Below, in pieces: positions 55,748 to 63,111 of a DNA stretch of 64,000 nucleotides. Position 1 is the stretch's first letter; the number at the start of each line of letters is the position of its first letter. The notes below the pieces were generated by a model, which searched no databases, was not told the DNA's origin, and saw only the letters and a program-made list of their open reading frames with translations. Source of the stretch: Nitrosomonas sp. Is79A3 (GTDB lineage: Bacteria > Pseudomonadota > Gammaproteobacteria > Burkholderiales > Nitrosomonadaceae); assembly GCF_000219585.1 (NCBI RefSeq), contig NC_015731.1, forward strand, positions 1,922,001-1,986,000, in the 5' to 3' direction. Made by a program: the position numbers and the translations under genes.

Positions 55748-56098
55748 CTACAATTGCACCCCAATGTGACGCAGAAGAAATATGAAAATAAAATAACAAC
55801 CAATGGTAACAACAGCAGATAGACTGAGACTAAGCCAGAAACCCAGGCCATGCTTAAGCAATATGGGAAACAGCAAGAACAATAGGAGTGAAGGTAATAC
55901 TAACCAGAAAATTTGCATTGAAAGTTCTGCAATCTGAGATAGCGGAGAGCCGTCAACGTAGAGCCAAACAAACGCAAACAATGATGTAAGTGGCAGAGCT
56001 GCTACGAGTGCAGCAAAGCCTGTGTTCCGCTTTGCAATTTCTGTGATGGCCACGATGACAATGGCAGAGAGAAGGATTTTGAATGTGTAATAAAGCAT
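55748..56098 (-). CDS. DUF3147 family membrane protein
   Basis: A 116-aa protein with four hydrophobic helices, e.g. FKILLSAIVIVAITEIAKRN, FAALVAALPLTSLFAFVWLY, FWLVLPSLLLFLLFPILLKH and LSAVVTIGCYFIFIFLLRHI. The TEIAKRN...AALPLTS pattern is typical of DUF3147. Inner membrane; function unknown. It converges on the DUF6488-like gene. Confidence 0.87.
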   Translation of the reverse strand: MLYYTFKILLSAIVIVAITEIAKRNTGFAALVAALPLTSLFAFVWLYVDGSPLSQIAELSMQIFWLVLPSLLLFLLFPILLKHGLGFWLSLSLSAVVTIGCYFIFIFLLRHIGVQL

Positions 56099-56828
56099 AA
56101 GCCTGATTTTTAATCAGTATCCCACATGAGCAACAATAAAGGGGCTGAAAAGGCTAGCGGTAGTTTCATTATATTATTGAAGATCCTAGGTATTTCGATT
56201 TTCTCAGTAAAGAGGCCCCTACCTGAATGCCATTGGATTTATGATCATCCTTCTCAGTTGAGGAAAGTATCAGATTCATAGTTGTCTGTCTCCCGATATT
56301 TTTGTAGCAACAGTATGTAAATCTGCTTGCCGCTTAATCCTGACGGGCTCCATACTTGACAGCGTAACTTAATATGTTGAAAGTACAATTGCGAAAATGG
56401 CACAGATCAATATTTTAATTTTATTAGCTAAAACTTTATCCACAATTTCCGTGGATAAAGCTGTGGGCAACTGCTTTATGTAAGGTAGGCGTAATGTTTA
56501 TCCAGGGTGCTTCAAAAATATGCTAAAGATTTTTCAATCCCGACTAATAAGCAAGGTTCAAAAATCGTATTTTCATACTTTATAATCCGGTGTGTTATTC
56601 CATTGCTCCTAGGATATTTTTAGCTCATCCTTGAAGCAGATGTGGGCTGTGCGGTAGCATAGAAAACCATAAGTAATCAGCTGGCACACATTTAGAGTTG
56701 CGGTTAAGCATTTTATTATTTATGTAACGGTTCTTTTTAGAAGTTAGTAAGTGTCGTTTGAAATCCATGCGTTGATGTAAAACACGAACGATCAGAGTCT
56801 GTGTCCTTGGGTATGTAGAAACGACATG
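56099..56828. other. Intergenic region, about 730 bp
   Basis: No gene is evident. It holds the DnaA-box cluster described separately, and its right end meets the IS256 terminal repeat. Confidence 0.5.
56436..56506. promoter_or_regulatory. Cluster of DnaA-box-like sequences
   Basis: TTATCCACA (56436-56444) is a perfect consensus box. CGTGGATAA (56450-56458) and TGTGGGCAA (56462-56470) are inverted boxes with one or two mismatches. TTATCCAGG (56498-56506) is a weaker fourth. Such density in 70 bp is unusual outside origins and DnaA-titrating loci. Confidence 0.65.
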
Positions 56829-57608
56829 GAGCTATAGTCAAATCTGGTGTATAGAGAATCAAGCGGCATTCTGTTTTTGATCCTCTGCTTGTTTAATACC
56901 GTTAACAAATTTAACGCCATTGATTACATCTGCTAACAGATTATAACCTCTTAAGCGGAACCATTTTTTCTGTGCGGTTTCCATGAGTTTGAATGCCATC
57001 GTCAGTGTTGTTATACGGCTTCCACAATTTTTCGTTTTGGCAGTTCTTAGTCTGACAGTAGCAAATACAGACTCAATTGGGTTGGTGGTTCTGATGTGCT
57101 GCCAGTTCTCGGCAGGATAATCATAGAAAGCCAACATGGGATCTTTGTCCTTGGCCAAGCAATCCATCGCGCCTGGATATTTTGGGCTGAATCGTTCAAT
57201 ACAATCATCAAATGCTTTGTAAGCCTCTTCCCGAGTTTCCGCTTGCCAAATATCATGCAAGGCTTCTTTGACTTTGGGTTGCATGATATTTGGGTAGTTT
57301 CTCCAATACATTGGCGGTCTTATGCACCCAGCAGCGCTGCTGATCGGTTTCTGGCCAGAGCTTGGTGACAGCTTTCCAGAATCCCAGAGCGCCATCACCG
57401 ACAGCCAATTTAGGTGCGTTCTTGAGTCCTCGCTGCTTTAAATCCGTTAATACTTCCTCCCAACTCGCAGCCGATTCACGGTAGCCGTCAGACAACGCCA
57501 GCAATTCTTTGCGCCCCGTTTCATCGGAACCGATAATCACCAACAAACATAACCGGTCTGAATCGCCCCGGGTTTTGAGGAGGCTCCAAATCTTGAGAGA
57601 ATGGAGCG

Positions 57609-57932
57609 ATGAACAAAACAAACAAATATTCCCCCGAAGTAAAAGAACGAGCAGTCCGCCTGGTGCAAGAGCATCGCAGTGAGTACCCTTCGCTGTGGGC
57701 GACGATAGAATCGATTGCGCCCAAGATCGGCTGCGCGCCGCCGACATTGCATGATTGGGTAAAGAAGCACGAGATCGACACAGGCCTACGAGATGGCATC
57801 ACCAGTGAAGAGCGCGAACGCATCAAAGCACTGGAGCGTGAGGTCAAGGAATTACGTCGCGCCAATGAAATTCTGAAACTGGCCAGTGCTTTTTTCGCCC
57901 AGGCGGAGCTCGACCGCAAACTCAAATCCTGA
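57609..57932 (+). CDS. IS3-family OrfA, copy 2
   Basis: A 107-aa HTH plus leucine-zipper protein, as in copy 1 with Val for Ala in RAVRLVQ. The slippery heptamer T TTT TTC is at 57890-57896, in the zero frame GCT TTT TTC. A -1 slip leads into an open frame that continues to orfB. Confidence 0.93.
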   Translation: MNKTNKYSPEVKERAVRLVQEHRSEYPSLWATIESIAPKIGCAPPTLHDWVKKHEIDTGLRDGITSEERERIKALEREVKELRRANEILKLASAFFAQAELDRKLKS

Positions 57933-57988
57933 GGTCGTTCATCGACCGGTATCGTGACACCCACGGGGTCGAGCCGATCTGCAAGGTA

Positions 57989-58837
57989 TTGCAGGTCGCC
58001 CCGTCAGGGTATCGGCGTCACGCGGCCGAGCGGCGCAATCCGGCATTGCGTTGCACTCGTGCCCAACGCGATGAGGTTTTGATGCCAGAAATTCAGCGTG
58101 TGTGGCAGGCTAACCTGCAGGTGTATGGTGCCGACAAGGTATGGCGGCAACTTAAGCGCGAAGGAATGCAGGTAGCTCGCTGCACTGTTGAACGGCTCAT
58201 GAAACGGTTGGGGCTGGAAGGTGTGCGGCGCGGCAAGGTTGTGCGAACCACGGTTCCGGACAAGGCGCTGCCGTGCCCGCTGGATCGCGTAAACCGGCAA
58301 TTCAAGGCGGATCGCCCAAACCAGTTATGGGTGTCGGATTTCACCTATGTTTCCACCTGGCAGGGCTGGCTATATGTCGCGTTCGTCATCGACGTGTTTG
58401 CCCGGTGCATCGTGGGTTGGCGGGTCAGTTCCAGCATGCACACGGACTTCGTACTGGATGCGCTGGAGCAGGCTTTATACGCCCGGCAACCGGAGCTGGG
58501 TGCCTTGATTCACCACAGCGACCGGGGTTCCCAGTATGTCTCTATCCGTTATACGGAGCGGCTTGCCGAGGCTGGAATAGAACCGTCGGTTGGCAGTAAA
58601 GGAGATAGCTACGATAACGCACTAGCCGAAACGATCAACGGGCTTTACAAAGCTGAATTGATTCACAAGCAGGGGCCATGGAAAAACAGGGAATCCGTTG
58701 AATTGGCGACGTTGAACTGGGTGTTCTGGTTCAATCACCAGCGTTTGCTTGGACCCATCGGCTATATACCGCCGGCGGAAGCTGAGGCACAATACTACCG
58801 GCAGTTAGCCAACTTGGATTCTGCCAAAGTTACTTAA
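57989..58837 (+). CDS. IS3-family transposase OrfB (DDE), copy 2
   Basis: Identical in protein sequence to the copy 1 OrfB, with Asp in VSDFTYVS, Asp in HHSDRGSQ and Glu in ALAETINGLYK. Its -1 frame is open from the slippery site, giving the OrfAB transposase. An intact pair of copies implies recent transposition or gene conversion. Confidence 0.93.
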   Translation: MQVAPSGYRRHAAERRNPALRCTRAQRDEVLMPEIQRVWQANLQVYGADKVWRQLKREGMQVARCTVERLMKRLGLEGVRRGKVVRTTVPDKALPCPLDRVNRQFKADRPNQLWVSDFTYVSTWQGWLYVAFVIDVFARCIVGWRVSSSMHTDFVLDALEQALYARQPELGALIHHSDRGSQYVSIRYTERLAEAGIEPSVGSKGDSYDNALAETINGLYKAELIHKQGPWKNRESVELATLNWVFWFNHQRLLGPIGYIPPAEAEAQYYRQLANLDSAKVT

Positions 58838-59195
58838 ACCAAATAGCCTCCAGAGAACCCGGGGTGATTCAGATAACCATTTCTAACCACTGCCGATTTA
58901 CCTTCAGCGGTTTCTAAAAGTCCATACCGCTCAATAAAGATCGATACTTCCGCTTCAATAGCTGCAGCCAACATTTTACGTGCACCTTCCCGGAGCACCT
59001 CTTGCAACGGATCATCCTGCTCTGGTCTATTCAGTTTAAAAACATTATTATCTGTCATTGCGGTGTTCTCCTTATTTTGATAGTTGATCTGGGCAGATCT
59101 TTATCAACAGATTACACCGCTCTCTTCTCCTGTCATACACCAGAAATGATCATAGCTCAACGCTTCTAGCTAGCCTCGTAACTTATAACTCAATC

Positions 59196-59702
59196 ATGCA
59201 CTATGGGTTTAAAAATTTACTTGCAATGGAAGATAAAACAAAAATGACAAATAAAAAACTGTATGGCGCGAAGAAAGACTTTGAAGCCGATGTTGTGCAG
59301 TCTGTCGAAGAAGGAAATCCCAGTGAAGTAACTCATGCAGCATTTATCGTAGCAACTTATAGAGGGGAAAATCCCCAGCCAGAGCCTAAACGAGTAGGGA
59401 AATGGCTGCTCTTTGTTGCTGAAAAATATATTGACGACACGTGGCGCAACGTAAAGAAGGCTGTTGAAGATGGAAAACTATGGAAGCAAGCAAAGGTATC
59501 CACTGCTTGGCGAAGCAAGGGTAGCGTTTATGTCGTGTGTGTTTACACCTACGATTGTGATGATGAGAGCGATGTTATGAAAATAAGAGGTCATCTGCGT
59601 GAAATGGGTTTCAAAAGAGCTGCGTCATATAAAAGCGATGAACAAACCATCGCCGGTATCTATTCTGACCTCTCTGCAGGTTTTGCTCTGTATAAAGCCT
59701 AA
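59196..59702 (+). CDS. DUF1917-like (putative phosphothreonine-lyase-domain) protein
   Basis: A 168-aa soluble protein. The segment KRVGKWLLFVAEKYIDDTWR, KKAVEDGKLWKQAKVSTAWR and the later YVVCVYTYDCDDESDVMKIR with GFKRAASYKSDEQTIAGIYS match the DUF1917/Bles03 pattern. Several in-frame ATGs exist (59196, 59226, 59244); the last gives the tidiest N-terminus, MTNKKLYGAKK. It stands 24 bp before a restriction-modification remnant and may once have been a companion gene. Confidence 0.68.
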   Translation: MHYGFKNLLAMEDKTKMTNKKLYGAKKDFEADVVQSVEEGNPSEVTHAAFIVATYRGENPQPEPKRVGKWLLFVAEKYIDDTWRNVKKAVEDGKLWKQAKVSTAWRSKGSVYVVCVYTYDCDDESDVMKIRGHLREMGFKRAASYKSDEQTIAGIYSDLSAGFALYKA

Positions 59703-59726
59703 CCTGAAATCGGACAAGGTGGTGTT

Positions 59727-60017
59727 TTGAACGCTGTAGAGATTGAAGAAGCAATATCCAAACTGGCGGAGCAACCATTTGATCCGGCACAATTCCCTTA
59801 TGCATTTTTGGAAGCATTTGGGAACAAGGCCACGACCATCAGCCGTCTGAGAAGCGGCAATAGCAACAAAACCGATATAGCAGGTGCAGTCCTCCAGTAC
59901 AACAACATACATATTTCAGCCTGCCCAGCTGGTGAAGTGCTAAAAACACTGGAAAAACTCAGAAACAGACCAGCAACCAATCGCCAGAAAGCCAAGTTTA
60001 TTCATGAAGTTTTTTAG
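59727..60017 (+). pseudogene. MmeI-like (type IIL) DNA methyltransferase/restriction enzyme, N-terminal stub
   Basis: TTG start behind an AAGGTGGTG site. MNAVEIEEAISKLAEQPFDP, FPYAFLEAFGNKATTISRLR and NNIHISACPAGEVLKTLEKL are the conserved opening of MmeI-like single-chain restriction-modification enzymes, which normally exceed 900 aa. The frame ends at residue 96 (KAKFIHEVF), before the nuclease and methylase motifs, and nothing homologous follows. A decayed defence locus. Confidence 0.78.
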
Positions 60018-60252
60018 TAAGCTCTAGCAATAGTAAAAACATCGAACTAACCTATCCACCTTAACCTATTCGTAAAGTCTAAATTCTTGCGCCAAATCCT
60101 AAACTGTGCCAGCACATAAAAAATGTCTAGGCTCATTCCTGCGCTAACAAATCCCTATTGAAACAAATTTCTTGAACAAATAAGCTAGCACCCGAAGAGA
60201 TTAAACCACTTCAAACAACGAGTTTAAACAGCAAATAGAGATTCACTCGTGC

Positions 60253-60504
60253 CTAAGAATGCTTATGACGACTACATCCGCATCCAGGTATGTGTACGTG
60301 ATTTACCGGATCGGTTTTTGGCTGAAGTGAACGTATTGCCAGGTCACGGCCACGCGCCATGTTGCCATGCGTCGCGGGAGCAGAAAGAATAACCTTTTCT
60401 GTCGTACTCCCGCATGCCGGACAATTTGGATTGGGCGCATTCATTGAATGACGCGTCTCGAATTGTAGTTTGCACTGTGTGCACAAGTAATCATAAGTTG
60501 GCAT
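60253..60504 (-). CDS. FmdB-family zinc-ribbon protein
   Basis: An 83-aa protein with MPTYDYLCTQCKLQFETRHS and NCPACGSTTEKVILS, two CxxC knuckles of a zinc ribbon, followed by a flexible tail with a further GCGCSRHKHS cluster. FmdB-type proteins are small putative regulators or zinc-binding accessory proteins. Adjacent, same strand, 100 bp after the carbonic anhydrase gene. Confidence 0.92.
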   Translation of the reverse strand: MPTYDYLCTQCKLQFETRHSMNAPNPNCPACGSTTEKVILSAPATHGNMARGRDLAIRSLQPKTDPVNHVHIPGCGCSRHKHS

Positions 60505-60602
60505 TTAGAATCTCGTCCATTAATCAAGGCATTTCTAAGAAATGTTATGACGCGACCACTTGGCACAACAAGTGATCACGTTTCCAGGTTTTTCTCTTGA
60601 AC

Positions 60603-61400
60603 TTAGCTCCAACGAGGTGGTTGCTTCACTTTGACGCCGAATTGCGCTGAGGTGACATCGGTTCTGGCTCGTTTTTCAGCATCTCGTGTCGGTGCTCGCA
60701 GCCGGCGAGTCTCAACTTCCCAAACCCATCCGCTGATGACCACATCCTTGGGAATGAGCGGGTGATTTTTAAATGCCTCTATTGTCTTCATGCAGGTTTC
60801 ATCCACGTCATCCATCATCCCGATCCACTTAGCAAAAGCGCCTTTGTCCAGCTTTAATTCGGGCAATGTCGGGTCCATGGCGATATTGTCGGTGTCGATC
60901 CCTTTGTCACGTAACATTTTTTCAAGATCGGTCGCATTGACAGACAGCATACCGCATTGCGTATGTTGTACGATGACGATTTCCTTTGTGCCAAAGAAGT
61001 TGCAAGTCAGCATTGCTGAGCGAATTGCATCATCGGTAACGATACCTCCGGCATTACGGAAGCAATGCGCATCTCCACCACCTGCTGGAGTATCTACATG
61101 GATACCTAGCGCTTCATCTATCGGTAGACGTTCGTCCATACAGGCAAGCACCCACAACTTGCGATTATTATGTCCGTCCTGACCATGACGGCGGCGTTGT
61201 GCCCAGAGATCATATGCGGCAACGCGTGTGCCTAATTCTTCTTTGAGAGTTTTCAATTTGTCGTTCCTCGTTAATGGTTGAATTTTAAACTCCTTAAAGT
61301 GATCTACTTTTTTCAGTAGCGCCTGAAGGAATTCATACCGGATATTTACTCCGCACATCTGATCATTTTTAGATGCAGTGAAATTAAACGCAAATACCAT
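60603..61400 (-). CDS. Beta-class carbonic anhydrase-like protein
   Basis: A 265-aa enzyme interconverting CO2 and bicarbonate. Zinc ligands Cys87, His146 and Cys149 lie in VLACMDERLPIDEAL and IVQHTQCGML, with the catalytic Asp89-Arg91 pair. The AHCFRNAGGIVTDDAIRSAM helix is conserved. Long sequence before the first ligand and a helical insert (about 150-200) place it in the divergent clade D type, which also contains carbonyl sulfide hydrolase, so COS cannot be excluded as substrate. A role in carbon supply for an autotroph is plausible. Divergent from the sigma-54 activator. Confidence 0.87.
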   Translation of the reverse strand: MVFAFNFTASKNDQMCGVNIRYEFLQALLKKVDHFKEFKIQPLTRNDKLKTLKEELGTRVAAYDLWAQRRRHGQDGHNNRKLWVLACMDERLPIDEALGIHVDTPAGGGDAHCFRNAGGIVTDDAIRSAMLTCNFFGTKEIVIVQHTQCGMLSVNATDLEKMLRDKGIDTDNIAMDPTLPELKLDKGAFAKWIGMMDDVDETCMKTIEAFKNHPLIPKDVVISGWVWEVETRRLRAPTRDAEKRARTDVTSAQFGVKVKQPPRWS

Positions 61401-61480
61401 GCCACTAAAATGAAATTATATTTCTCATTAATTACAATTGGTTGGATTATAGTTATTGCCACAATAGTGTAGTCATGATT

Positions 61481-61509
61481 CAATTAGTGAAGTTAAACTT
61501 CACTAATTG
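61481..61509. promoter_or_regulatory. Perfect 29-bp palindrome before the sigma-54 activator gene
   Basis: CAATTAGTGAAGTT, a single A, then AACTTCACTAATTG: 14-bp arms without mismatch. It ends 7 bp before ATG 61517 and lies in the divergent interval with the carbonic anhydrase gene. An operator, possibly for autoregulation; as RNA it would hide the translation start. Confidence 0.88.
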
Positions 61510-61516
61510 ATAATCC

Positions 61517-63079
61517 ATGAACAATAATCCGCTTTCTGAGTTAACACCGGTCTTTTTTCTACAAACCTTTATTCTTGAGCTTATGCATGCAAGCGAACAA
61601 CAAGGACAAAAGCATTGCGAACAGTTGATAGAGCATATAGCCAAAACTGCAGGATGCTTTTTTGAAGAAACTTATCGGGAAAATACTCATAAAAGCGAAC
61701 ATCTCGATGTTGAAAGCTATACCGAACTCATACTCGGCATCAAAAACAATATCGGTGGTAAATTTTCACTGGCTTCCAGTAATCAGGACTGTATTACAGT
61801 TACCAACACCTGTTGTCCTTTCGGCGAGCAAGTTACCAACTTTCCTGAATTATGCAGAATGACATCCAGTGTATTTGGGGGTATCGCAGCCAGAAACTTT
61901 GGTTATGCCAAAGTTGAAATCAAAAAAAGTATAGCCCGCCAGGATGGCAAATGTGAAGTATGTATTTACACCAATCCACATGCAGCAAAAGGGCATGCCG
62001 GAATGGAATATACCGATACAACGCCAGTCAAGGAAATTAATGATATAAATGAATTGCAGTGTCGAATTGAATCAAGCATGCAAAGGCTTTGGCACAAACA
62101 AAGTACGCAAATATCAAAAAAACATCAGTCTCCTGCGATCATAGCAAAGTCACCGATGATGCAAAAAATACTGCAATCAATCGAGGTTATTGCACCTACT
62201 CTGGCAACGGTGTTAATACAGGGTCAGACAGGTGTAGGTAAAGAGCTGATAGCACGTGCCATACATGCGATGAGCGATCGCTGCCATAAACCATTCGTCA
62301 CCATTAATTGCGGCGCAATTCCGGAAAGTCTGATTGAAAGTGCCTTGTTTGGACATGAGAAAGGCGCATTTACTGGTGCTATAGAAGTACACCATGGGTA
62401 TTTTGAGCGAGCCGAAGGCGGCACTCTGTTTCTGGATGAAGTTGACTCATTATCGCCAGCGGCACAAACCCGATTGCTTCGTGTGATCCAGGAAGCAGAA
62501 TTGGAAAGAGTTGGCGGAAAACAAACATTGGCAGTTGATGTAAGGATCATCTCAGCAACGAATCAAAATCTGGAAAGTCTCGTTAAACAGGATTTATTCC
62601 GCAATGATCTGTATTACCGCATCAATGTTGTTCGTTTAAGTATCCCCCCCTTGGCCGAGCGACCGGAAGATTTACCTTATCTTGTGCAATTGATCATTCA
62701 GCGATTGAACAAGAGGTATAACAAAGAAGTTGAATCAGTAAGCCGTGAAGTCATGCAGAAAATCCGCGCCTATCATTGGCCAGGCAACGTCCGTGAGTTA
62801 GAAAACATCCTTGAACGCAGCATCCTGTTCGTCAGCAGCAAAAAAATGACTGAATTGGATTTAGAGCTACCAACTCAAGCAAAAAACATCGTTGAGTGGA
62901 AAAACATAAAAGAACATACCCTTACAAAAATTGAGAAATCATTCCTTGAAACAGCTTTGAAACAGCATCACGGAAATATAAAAAGAGTCTCTGAGAACAT
63001 GGGAATTACTTCTCGTGCTGTTTACGCCAAACTAAAAAAATACGAAATAAACTTGGCAGAATTTCGGATTCTTGATTAA
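61517..63079 (+). CDS. Sigma-54-dependent transcriptional activator with cysteine-rich sensor domain
   Basis: A 520-aa enhancer-binding protein. Sensor domain about 1-160, resembling methanogen output/V4R-type domains, with clustered Cys (TNTCCPFGEQ, KCEVCIY) that could bind metal or a cofactor. AAA+ domain: Walker A GQTGVGKE (236-243), sigma-54 contact loop GAFTGA (283-288), Walker B LFLDEVD, arginine finger region RNDLYYRINVVRLSIPPLAE. A Fis-type HTH ends it (HHGNIKRVSENMGITSRAVY). The target may be the divergent carbonic anhydrase gene or the P-type ATPase downstream. I saw no -24/-12 promoter in either gap. Confidence 0.93.
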   Translation: MNNNPLSELTPVFFLQTFILELMHASEQQGQKHCEQLIEHIAKTAGCFFEETYRENTHKSEHLDVESYTELILGIKNNIGGKFSLASSNQDCITVTNTCCPFGEQVTNFPELCRMTSSVFGGIAARNFGYAKVEIKKSIARQDGKCEVCIYTNPHAAKGHAGMEYTDTTPVKEINDINELQCRIESSMQRLWHKQSTQISKKHQSPAIIAKSPMMQKILQSIEVIAPTLATVLIQGQTGVGKELIARAIHAMSDRCHKPFVTINCGAIPESLIESALFGHEKGAFTGAIEVHHGYFERAEGGTLFLDEVDSLSPAAQTRLLRVIQEAELERVGGKQTLAVDVRIISATNQNLESLVKQDLFRNDLYYRINVVRLSIPPLAERPEDLPYLVQLIIQRLNKRYNKEVESVSREVMQKIRAYHWPGNVRELENILERSILFVSSKKMTELDLELPTQAKNIVEWKNIKEHTLTKIEKSFLETALKQHHGNIKRVSENMGITSRAVYAKLKKYEINLAEFRILD

Positions 63080-63111
63080 AAATCATCCTATGAATTAACT
63101 CTTTCGAAAAA

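Larger units (their letters stand above)
57559..58871 (+). mobile_element. IS3-family element, copy 2
   Basis: Bounded by TGAATCGCCCCGGGTT and AACCCGGGGTGATTCA and inverted relative to copy 1. It sits inside the IS256 transposase gene. Flanks GGTC and GATAAC do not match, and the host gene lacks a central part, so insertion was accompanied by a deletion. Confidence 0.93.
56859..59058 (-). pseudogene. IS256 (mutator-type) transposase, broken
   Basis: The N-terminal part (59058-58872) reads DDPLQEVLREGARKMLAAAI, then AVVRNGYL, and stops at IS3. Beyond IS3 it resumes at LCLLVIIGSDETGRKELLAL, with GDGALGFWKAVTKLWPETDQ and QRCWVHKTANVLEKLPK. About 150 residues between, including the first catalytic Asp, are absent. 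A frameshift near 57300 puts the end (NIMQPKVKEALHDIWQAETR, TTNPIESVFATVRLRTAKTK) in another frame. Thus it carries at least three lesions. Confidence 0.9.
56829..59158 (-). mobile_element. IS256-family element interrupted by IS3 copy 2
   Basis: Terminal inverted repeats GAGCTATAGTCAAATCTGGT at the left and, read inward from the right, GAGCTATGATCATTTCTGGT. IS3 copy 2 occupies 57559-58871. No clear target duplication is seen. Internal transposase sequence is missing beside the IS3 insertion. Confidence 0.85.

Noticed and set aside
56436..56506. Chromosomal oriC
   Set aside because: No dnaA, dnaN, rpmH or gyrB in the neighbourhood and no clear AT-rich unwinding 13-mers; kept only as a DnaA-box cluster.
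44800..58871. Functional composite transposon
   Set aside because: The outer flanks carry no matching duplication and both borders show deletions, so movement as a unit is not supported by sequence.
61401..61480. Sigma-54 (-24/-12) promoter for the carbonic anhydrase gene
   Set aside because: A TGGCA occurs on the minus strand but the partner GC at the required spacing is missing.
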